From Sipunculus nudus (taxonomy: Eukaryota; Annelida; Sipuncula; Golfingiida; Sipunculidae): a DNA stretch of 64,000 nt. This document shows, in pieces, positions 56,109 through 64,000 of this stretch. The translations under genes and the position numbers were made by a program. Position 1 is the first letter of the stretch. Each line of letters starts with the position of its first letter. The stretch spans positions 74,808,676 to 74,872,675 of the forward strand of contig CM049316.1 of assembly GCA_026874595.1 (NCBI GenBank), read 5' to 3'. The notes below the pieces were generated by a model, which had not been told where the DNA came from, made no database searches, and saw only the letters and a list, made by a program, of their open reading frames with translations.

Positions 56109-57977
56109 TCACAAAATATTATTCTGAAGCAGTTGTGACCTGAGAAGTACCGCTTGGTCTAAATCAAAATCTGGGGCTGCTTCTTCCAACTCGTCCAAAT
56201 ACTGTGATTTTACTATTTCAGAGGTAATTTTGTTTTCATCATAACTCGTTGGAGGCGAAGGGATCAGGTAAGCTTCACTTTCCCCTTTCTTATAGGCGAA
56301 TAGACAAAAATAGCAAGGGTTACAGTCGGTATCACGCCTGAGGGAACATATTTCCGTTTCAGAGGTTTTCATAAAACATTCCGTAACAACATGTGTGGAA
56401 TGTGGACGTATGGAACCTTGAAGCTTCCATATTTTCTCGTTTGTCATGTACAGTAAATCTCTGTTCTTGAAACAGAAGATCAAACTATCTGAGGTTTCAT
56501 GTCCTGACACAAGTGTCCCAAGGAAAAGTTGTCTGTGCATGTTGGGGGTGACTTTGCTGAGTATTGTGATGGATCTACATTCTGGCTTGAATATAAAGAG
56601 CGCGGTACCACCGTCGTATGTAATGAAAAAATAAGCATCTCCTTTAGTAAGTGGGACAACACTCATGTCAAATACTTTTTCACCAAGGGGTTCATTAGAT
56701 GTACAGACAGAACACCATCTCCCTCTAGTATTCACGTAAACAAGCAGGAATAGCCCTTCTGTCAAGCCTTCCTCCGGATGAACCAATCGTACAGTTGATA
56801 ATATTCCACCTAAGAAGAGTTTTCCTTTTAAACAAAAGAAATGAGTTTCCAAAAACGGACGGGGGAGTGGGAACACGGATACCATTACGTACTTAAAGCG
56901 AGTATTCATGACCTGCCAAGTTGTCCCTTTGTCTACAGAGTACTTTGGTCTGATCACACAAAGACGTGATTTATCTGCCTTTATATTATCTTCCAATTCC
57001 TTTGGGGCATTAAACCATTTGTTCAATCTTGGACGATATACAATAGAGCGTTGCCAGTTGGAACACAGTATTACTTCTTCATATTTATCATCAATCGTTC
57101 TACTCCGGTTAACTGTATGTGACCCAGTTTGTGAATCATAAGTGGACATATTTACAGATGCGACTGTCTGTGGTTTCTCTCCACCGATTATTTCTTTCCT
57201 ATCCGCCATGAAGTTCGTTTCCACAGGCTTCACAAACTCAGATATTCGCACCTGTACATTCCCTGCTTCTTGATTTACTGGCAAAATTTGACAAGAGTCT
57301 CCATGTATTGCTTTAACCAGCTTTGAGAAATGTTTATAATCAGAGTGTATTGAGAGTTTCGTCTCCAGGTATTCACCTCCGTCTCCTCGGGAAGACCAGA
57401 GTTGCAGAAACTTATCTAATTCCTCAGGGCTGCAGTGTTGTGCCATCCCTTCCCTCAAGAAAAGCAGCAGTCGGTCTCGGGGCAGGTCAAACGCTTCATC
57501 CAGATACTGAATAACATCAGGAAACCGGCAGCCTACTACATGCTTGCATAAATTGTACAGTCCTTCCATTTGAAATGTATCGGCCAAAGCCCACACCCAC
57601 AGACTATTTCTCAGGGTCAGGTTTTTCCAAAGGAAAATTTCACATTCCTTTGCGAGTTCCTCGAGAAGGAACATCTTGGATGCGTTTAATATTTCCTCTA
57701 TATACTCTTCTGACAGGGTAATCTCAACACCATATAAGTAGTCAATTATGGTTCGCAGTGGTGTAACTGAAGAAAATATACCTGAGAAATTGATTTCACT
57801 CTTGTCTCTTTCTGTAAAATCGCTTGACAGTAGTCTGTTGAAGTATTCTGTAGCCCCTGCCATGACGCAGCGATGAGCGGACACTGTTCCGCTTCCAACA
57901 CGGAATATGACGTCACAGAAACTATTTTCAGCTCTCTGTGTTTGCAGAATGACGTGTAGTGGCAAGTTAAGTCTCAT
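56109..57977 (-). CDS. BTB/BACK-domain KLHL-like protein, 622 aa, intact
   Basis: A single uninterrupted frame. BTB is about aa 18-115 (F-C-D-V-I-F-R-V-G...S-A-H-R-C-V-M-A-G-A), with the Asp and His typical of KLHL BTB domains. The BACK/3-box region is about 118-215 (NASKMFLLEELAKECEIFL, NLTLRNSLWVWA). A variable linker runs to about 290, then a C-terminal part of about 320 aa with SIVYRPRLNKW, FLGG, YDGG and W residues. It resembles a worn Kelch propeller but lacks regular Kelch repeats. It aligns along its length with the frameshifted gene at 47.6 kb, opposite in strand. No introns, which hints at a retrocopy origin of the pair's ancestor. A possible acceptor-like 'ttgaacag' lies about 28 bases before the ATG. 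A cullin-3 adaptor role is the family expectation, not shown here. Confidence 0.88.
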   Translation of the reverse strand: MRLNLPLHVILQTQRAENSFCDVIFRVGSGTVSAHRCVMAGATEYFNRLLSSDFTERDKSEINFSGIFSSVTPLRTIIDYLYGVEITLSEEYIEEILNASKMFLLEELAKECEIFLWKNLTLRNSLWVWALADTFQMEGLYNLCKHVVGCRFPDVIQYLDEAFDLPRDRLLLFLREGMAQHCSPEELDKFLQLWSSRGDGGEYLETKLSIHSDYKHFSKLVKAIHGDSCQILPVNQEAGNVQVRISEFVKPVETNFMADRKEIIGGEKPQTVASVNMSTYDSQTGSHTVNRSRTIDDKYEEVILCSNWQRSIVYRPRLNKWFNAPKELEDNIKADKSRLCVIRPKYSVDKGTTWQVMNTRFKYVMVSVFPLPRPFLETHFFCLKGKLFLGGILSTVRLVHPEEGLTEGLFLLVYVNTRGRWCSVCTSNEPLGEKVFDMSVVPLTKGDAYFFITYDGGTALFIFKPECRSITILSKVTPNMHRQLFLGTLVSGHETSDSLIFCFKNRDLLYMTNEKIWKLQGSIRPHSTHVVTECFMKTSETEICSLRRDTDCNPCYFCLFAYKKGESEAYLIPSPPTSYDENKITSEIVKSQYLDELEEAAPDFDLDQAVLLRSQLLQNNIL

Positions 57978-58093
57978 GATTAGGCCCTGTCCTTATTTCT
58001 GTTCAATTGACGACCAATTTTATTCGGTATACCTGAAGGTAAATCAGCATAGTGCTTTCAATAACTTTTAACCTCACTTTAACACCTTTAGTA

Positions 58094-58280
58094 AAATGAA
58101 CAGCACCCCGTCATGACGCCCAGCTGATCTCTGACACTGAGAAATTCAATCAACTGGTTTGCTGTCATTTGAGTATTTTTGCTATAGTGTCTGTGGCATT
58201 TGTTAAGCATTTATCAACTTGATTTTCTTCAAATTTCAATGGTAATAGTTACATATGTGTAAATGATGCACGTACTTTCA
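58094..58280 (-). repeat. Right arm of the inverted pair (partner 43567-43729)
   Basis: Its reverse complement matches 43567-43729 closely. It lies about 120 bases upstream of the start codon of the minus-strand BTB gene, so promoter or 5' UTR sequence could be included. It has a few short insertions relative to the partner. Confidence 0.7.
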
Positions 58281-58589
58281 ATTTGTGCATCAATTGTATA
58301 AAATGTGTTAGCTGGATTCATAATGTGACATGTCAATCCTGATTTCAAAGTCTGCAAAAATTAAAATTAAAAATGCAAAACATATGAAAATGTAGGTTAC
58401 GACATCAGTCTGTCACAGCTGAAAGGGCTATCCAAAGTAAAAAAAGCAGATGATGCAAAATGATTTTTATTATTTTTGGTTGAACACAAAATGTTTGTTT
58501 TGCAGCCAAAAACACTTGTACATTGTAGTCTGATTTTTTCAAGTACTAAAAACACACACATATATGCATAAATAACAGAATATAGTCCA

Positions 58590-59225
58590 TGGTGACCTAA
58601 TTTCATTTTTCCAAGGACATATGTCTAGGACCTCCCTGAATGTCACATTAGAAGATTCTAGGCCAAATGGATACAATCTATATATGCCCCGTCTCACTCT
58701 GGGTGCTCATAATCTTGTTTTCGGCCAGTAGATCGCAAAATATAGGTCACCAAGACCTAATTTCCAGGTTCCCAGGAGATTTACCTGGGGCCTGCCTGGG
58801 TGTAGAGTAAGAAGTTTCTACCACTCAAAGTTATAATTTGAGCCCTGTTAACAGCCAGACTGCTTCATTTAAAAAATAGAGAAAATGAGTACAAACAGAA
58901 AAAAATACAGATGAAATTTTACATGATCAAAAGCATGAAAGAACAATGGCAATCAAAGCATCAGTTCATTTATTCAGATAATGGAACTTTGTATCAATTT
59001 TTTAATTATTCGGGGGGGGGGGGGGCATTTACGAGCACTGAGGATATAGGTCACAGTGACCTAATATCAGGTTTTTAAGGAGACCCCACTGGGGTTTAGT
59101 TAGAAGTTTCCAGGTCCAGCAGTTACGATATATGCCCTGTGAACGGACTGACGGCCGGGCGGACAACGGACCAAGAGTAATTGCTATGGAAAATTCAAGT
59201 ACAGATTTTACCCAGCTTTACATGC
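58590..59225 (-). repeat. Family A core, minus orientation
   Basis: Reverse-strand versions of the core phrases ('tgacctaatttcatttttcc', 'acctccctgaatgtcacatt', 'tctaggcc') and of the 5' 'ggacggacgg'-type stretch ('ggccgggcggacaacggacc' near 59153). G14 at 59012-59025. Termini worn. Confidence 0.55.
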
Positions 59226-60249
59226 ATGTATGGAAAGTCGGATGAGACTGCTATAGTTGATGATATCAGACTATAAAACTACCACCTTTACATTTAATTA
59301 TAAACATATAATTAATCATCAAAGTTTAAAGGATGCATGACGAAATTGCACAATTTTATCAAAGATTCCCCTGTTAAAATCTTTTTATTCGATAAATATT
59401 TTTCAATAGATCATCCTCGAACTCAATAACTGACTCGATCACGGCTTTCAAAAGACTGGGACTCGTGGTTCCCCGACTTGAACTCGAGTGCTCTAACTTG
59501 GACTCAACTAGCCTTGTCCCCAGCTGTTAGTGTAATTACTTCGCCTAAGCCTGGATTTTTCCAATAAATGTTTTGGAAAGGTCCAATTCTGTAACCAAAA
59601 CCTTCCTACCTATGAGATAATCACTGTGTATTAAGCAAAGTTCTGCTGCATATAATTATGATCAGCATGATATGAACACCCTCGTCAAATTTTTTAATTG
59701 ACGTTCATAAAAAAACAAATCCAATGAAAATCAACCTTGGCTCTCCATGTCAGGGAATTGCTGCAGATGACCCAACTACATCTGGCGTGCCTAATGTGTG
59801 AGAAAAACATCCAGTACTTCAAAAGTTAGAGGGTGACAATCATCCTAGAATTCCGCAGAGTGGACCGTTAACATATAGGTCACAGTATTCGAACTGGATG
59901 ATTATTTAATAACTTGTGTGAAACACGTGGTGTGTCAAAATTGATTGAAAAATATGCAATAGTTCAAAAGTTACGGAGTTCACAAAAAAATTACGTTTTA
60001 GCTGATTTGACTATCAAGGCCAAGCTCACCATTATCGGTCTTTGACGAGTATTTCGTTAATAATTTGTGTTTCAAATTTTACGGGAAAATAGTGCAGATT
60101 GCGTTCACAAGAAGACATTGCGGATGACGACAACGGCAGACAATGAGACTGATGACGCGCCCCCAGTCTTCAGAACCTGTTGAAACTAGTCATGGTCAAT
60201 AAACACATCAACACATTAATTATCTGGTCACTAGATGAAACCACAATTA
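59226..60249. other. Intergenic, nothing firm
   Basis: It includes a worn repeat block with 'gactcg/actcgag' phrases (59420-59515) related to 2390-2760. No gene recognised. Confidence 0.4.
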
Positions 60250-60795
60250 AGAAACAGACACCGTTGATGTAATTTGGCAGAGGAACAAAAGTGTTAGGAA
60301 CAGGAAAAATACACGTGGCGCCACCAGTCTGCAGGAACTGATAAAACTAGTCATAATCAATAAATTTACATGGTTAAAGATGAAACCAAATCTGAGAAAT
60401 TGCCAAATTGCTGTCATTTGACAGTTTCAAGAATTGAAATTAACATCTTAAAGATAGAATAAAACAGAGGTGGCGCCACAAGTTTCAGGGGGAAAAACCT
60501 GTCATGATCAATATTCAAACAATAAACAATGGCAGTCCATGCAATACTTGTTAAGATACTGGAGGTTTAACATCATTTTTTAATAATTCGTGGGGTACAA
60601 ACAATGAATATAGGTCGAAATGACCTAATGCCAGGTTTTTCAAAGATTTTTTGAGCTTCCTAGATGTTAAATTAGAGGTTTTTTAGGTCTAGGGGTTACG
60701 ATTTGTACCTTGCTAACGGCCGGCCGGACGATGGTCAAAGCGCCATTGCTTTATACTTCAGTTGACTTTCATTCAGCCGAGCGGAAAATGGTTTT
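60250..60795 (-). repeat. Family A core and 5' end, minus orientation
   Basis: Two diverged units with 'gtggcgccac' phrases (60316, 60471) are followed by 'gttaacggccggccggac'-like sequence and 'agttgactttcattcagccg', a worn reverse copy of the 5' AGCTCAGCTGACT...AAGTC signature. Confidence 0.5.
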
Positions 60796-61317
60796 CAGAA
60801 ACACTGGCACACTTGGCAGTGAAAATATTATGAATCTTTGCTATGAATATATGTAAATCTTACTCTTACGATCTTCAATGTAAGCACGCCCTCTATACAA
60901 TGAAAGAGCGCCTTTTATAGGCGGCAATAGGAATACAATTTAGATCAGCAAGGCGCTTCATAAGATAACTGATAGACTAAACCACTCTTTTCAACGATGG
61001 GAAACCTCATTTTATGCTGATTTCAATTCAGTGATACGGTTATCAGTTATGGTTTTATTCATATAATTATATAATCTATTTTAATCGATAGGAGAAATTG
61101 GTATCCAAGATTCTCTGAAAATAATTCCCGATTTGTAGGATAAAACGGTCCAAAAATTGTCTTTTAGCATCATATATCTTTGTAAACAGTGGCGCGGATC
61201 AAACCGGGGACTTTCAGTTCTTACACGCCTTTTTCATTTGGCCACGTGTTATAGGATTAAACCTTGATAACAAATCGGGGCCAAAGTGCAAAGCTGAACA
61301 ATTGTACCGAGATTGAT

Positions 61318-61452
61318 ATGGAAAAGGGACGTAGTGGCTCTGAGTACGAATTAGTCCGCCCATATCTAGAAACCCGGAAGCATATTCAGATGGGTCCAGA
61401 AACTGTCTTGTGTGGCCTTAAACTAACGCACGGTGGAGATTTTGATCTGTGA
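61318..61452 (+). CDS. Unrecognised 44-codon open frame
   Basis: ATG 61318 to TGA 61450-61452, reading MEKGRSGSEYELVRPYLETR and ending in KLTHGGDFDL. The composition is more GC-rich and codon-like than the surroundings, and the amino acids look ordinary rather than low-complexity. No family recognised and no splice partners found. It may be chance or a gene remnant. Confidence 0.15.
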   Translation: MEKGRSGSEYELVRPYLETRKHIQMGPETVLCGLKLTHGGDFDL

Positions 61453-61956
61453 CAATGAGGGATCGGCACGTGGACTTTGTGAATGTACCTGGTATTTGTT
61501 TCAATGTGTTCCGCTCTGCCTCTCTGGGACCCTCTGTTGATCTTACGTCTGTGGCCTGCCTGTGGTATGTGATTCATGCACTGTATACAAATGTTACTGT
61601 GTGCAGTTCAGATTGATTTCGCCCGCTGTAGACTTCGACCCACGGTCCGTCCAGGTTACAATTTCGCCGTTGGATAGACACAAAGAAGTACGGCTACATG
61701 GGAACAATTTATTTAAATTACACATAAAGTAATATTATTAATTAAGAAACCAAGTTTCTTTGTCATCCTTAATTCAGGTTCATTTGGAATTAATTTAGTC
61801 ACTACACCGTGCTGAGCAAAATATCATTTGCATAATTGATAAAAAATTATGTGTACATCTGTTTTAGCCTACCTTTTGAAAATTAGTGTAGATTTCTGGT
61901 TATCTACATACATCCAGTATCGTCAGATTATCTTTGGGGGTGGGGGATGACTCGCA

Positions 61957-62019
61957 GACACACACACACACACAGCTCGACACACACATTGGGGTTTGTA
62001 TATATATATATATATATAA

Positions 62020-62058
<39 letters not shown>

Positions 62059-62064
62059 AACCTT
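61957..62064 (+). repeat. (CA)n and (TA)n microsatellite with inverted borders
   Basis: (CA)n at 61957-61974, then TA tracts at 61998-62018 and 62024-62056. The TA block is bordered by GGTTTGTA on the left and TACAAACC on the right, so the whole block is self-complementary. Confidence 0.9.
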
Positions 62065-62374
62065 TTCACACATTTCAAATGTTAAATAAAGTATAAGGTT
62101 TTAGAAAATAAGGGATTATGTTTCCAGTATAAGTGAATTCTATACCGGGTTTACGACTATATCTTTTCACGGTAAACTCATAAATGAAACAATATAGTCT
62201 ATAATTTTAATTAATATATTTCATTTGCAATATATAAATATTTTCCTCAGAATATCATTGGGATGACTATATTACCCACACAACTGCACAAGGGAAAATT
62301 GATTAATTTTATTTGGGACGATCTGGATCATCATCAGAAATAATATATAATACCTAACTAGTTGTAATATATAG

Positions 62375-62462
62375 TGCCACCTGGCGTGAGATCAGTAAAC
62401 AAGGAAGTTCATAACGCCCATACAATGAGCGGATTTGTTTACTGATCTGACGCCAGATGACA
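62375..62462 (+). other. Inverted repeat: ~22-bp stem, 32-nt loop
   Basis: CTGGCGTGAGATCAGTAAAC-AA (62381-62402) pairs with TTGTTTACTGATCTGACGCC-AG (62435-62456) with one mismatch. Pairing extends outward with interruptions to about 62375/62462. It could be a small MITE remnant or an expressed hairpin. Confidence 0.75.
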
Positions 62463-63511
62463 ACACGTGTGGATATGGATCCGTCATGATCCGAAGTTTT
62501 TTTTTTAAAGAAAAATGCTGCATTTCTGACAGTGCCATAAATGGGGGTAATGAGCTGCCTTAAAGGAGGTATGCGCTCTCTGAGTACATTTCTAGGTTTC
62601 AGTTGGTGTCCTCCACTAAATGTTTCTTCCTTCCCCAAGACCCCACGAATGACAAGGGATATGTAGGCCTAATCCTGGTAGGTAACGGGGAAATTGAAGG
62701 ATCAATGAGGTTATGAATTTAGTTACTGCTAAGAACTTATAGAGAAGAGTTGTTTTTTTTTCCTGAAGGCACATCCGTACATTGCTTCTGTGGACAAAAT
62801 TTCAATATTTCCACTCAGGTAACCAGATAAAAAATCTTATCATGTTTGAGATTCCACTATTCAGTACTTGATCTTATATGTAGCAAGGTAGAAATTCAAA
62901 AAAATTGTTGGGAATTGCAGGATTAATATATACTATATTACATCTTTTTTTTATCTTTGTTGGCAGATTTATTATGAGATTTGTTATTTTGTATTAACAT
63001 TTAGTGTTAATTCCTAAAAAAAGTGCCGTACTCATATTCTGCGTGGAGGTGTGACTTTCAGGAACCTTTTACTGTAGGCTGGGACACTTTTAATAAATTA
63101 GTCCTGATAATACTTAAGACTGAACTGTATGTGTCTCAAGACCCTTTTGATGAAAAGCATTATTTATAATATAACAGCAATCTATTTCATCAGTAAGCCT
63201 ACTGATCAGTTAACACAGTTTCACAATTAAAAGGGGCAATATCTTGGAATGTTTTCATATAAATTCCAATCTGCCTGTTTATACCCTGATTTTCCAGATT
63301 ATACCCACCAAGTATAGAGTATAATAACGTTTCCTCGGGGAATAATTACTTCCCTATGTATACATGCATGCTAGAATGTATATCCCTGTGTTTAAACGTG
63401 TGTTTATGTGAATGCTCATTTGAATATTATTTACTATCTATGGTAAATGCATGAAGACTGCATACATTCTCTAATTTTTATTGTTTAACTTCATTCACTC
63501 AATATGCTCTA

Positions 63512-63529
63512 CCCCCCCCCCCCCCCCCC
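63512..63529 (+). repeat. C18 homopolymer
   Basis: Uninterrupted run of C. Confidence 0.9.
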
Positions 63530-64000
63530 GTTATTGGGCGCAATATGTATACTCTTTGAAAGTTCGGTCGTAAGTAATTCTTCTTTGATTGGTATAAACT
63601 GAGTAAGAGTTCCATTCTGTTCACAATTGATATTTGGCTGCGATATTTTATTCGATGGTGATATTGTTTTATATACCTTTGAAAGAAAACAAACACAAAA
63701 AGCTATCTCACCCCCATTTGCACTGCATTGTTATATTATAAATGACACCAGTTCATTCACTTTTTAGAGTAAAAAGTTTAGGAGCTCCTTGAGAGACGTG
63801 TTAACCGGGAAGTGCTGAGCCACCTTATAACTTTCCTTTCTCCAAATATGCTGGCATAGAAATGGTTGTAAATGGAATTTATTAAACTAAAGAATTGTAA
63901 TAACTTTCTTGTATCTTTAATAGTGTACGAGAGTTTCTTTTATTAAAAATCTGGTTCGATGTAACTGTATCCTGATAAGGTAAATCCTGTAGGAGAATCA

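Larger units (their letters stand above)
60796..64000. other. Intergenic, no supported gene
   Basis: It contains the small frame at 61318-61452, a CA/TA microsatellite block, the hairpin at 62375-62462 and C18 at 63512-63529. A degenerate tRNA-like segment on the minus strand (about 61195-61250, 'gtggccaaatg' and 'ggtttgatcc') may be a worn SINE head. Nothing else recognised. Confidence 0.4.

Noticed and set aside
61190-61262. A minus-strand tRNA gene
   Set aside because: A-box-like and B-box-like motifs are present, but the anticodon region is about six bases short and the stems do not pair. At most it is a worn SINE head.
1-64000. A bacterial, phage or viral system
   Set aside because: Spliced genes, low coding density and dispersed eukaryotic repeats dominate. 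No transposase, reverse transcriptase, Rep/helicase or viral gene was seen.

Overview
The window is animal nuclear DNA: AT-rich, mostly non-coding, with GT-AG introns, a CD36-family receptor gene, BTB/BACK genes and very dense short interspersed repeats. The repeats have short sub-terminal inverted repeats, tandem-repeat cores, CTGTCCGTC-type simple repeats and a 3' hairpin. This combination matches the pearl/DINE-1/HINE (Helentron-associated) type known from bivalves, so a bivalve mollusc is the best guess. That guess is inference; no species is claimed.

Layout. Positions 1-11.4 kb are intergenic: repeat family A copies, an array of about 290-bp repeats packed with AGGTCA half-sites (7.5-9.06 kb), and a probable tRNA-derived SINE. 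A 12-exon gene on the + strand (11,496-37,053; 525 codons plus stop, every splice phase consistent) encodes a LIMP-2/SCARB2-like lysosomal membrane protein. It has two membrane segments, a glycosylated ectodomain, the two-disulfide LIMP-2 cysteine pattern and a C-terminal D-xxx-LI sorting signal. Its introns are loaded with repeats. The most striking is a 3.6-kb minisatellite of 44 units (81-82 bp) just before exon 7. Each unit is a copy of the exon 7 splice acceptor plus the first part of exon 7, ending in an in-frame stop. From 37 to about 40.4 kb the DNA is almost repeat-free and is probably the 3' UTR.

The stretch 43-47.5 kb is again repeats. Two intronless BTB/BACK genes follow, convergent: one on + (47,582-49,557) with a one-base frameshift in an A7 run, and one on - (57,977-56,109) that is intact (622 aa). 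They are clear paralogues, probably an inverted duplication. A near-identical inverted sequence lies upstream of both (43.57-43.73 kb and 58.09-58.28 kb). The rest (58.3-64 kb) holds minus-strand repeat copies, microsatellites, a near-perfect 22-bp-stem hairpin and no gene I can recognise.

The receptor and the BTB genes have no evident functional link. The main biological interest is (i) the exon-junction minisatellite and (ii) several unrelated repeat families that share one architecture: an 11-bp inverted pair plus a 3' hairpin.
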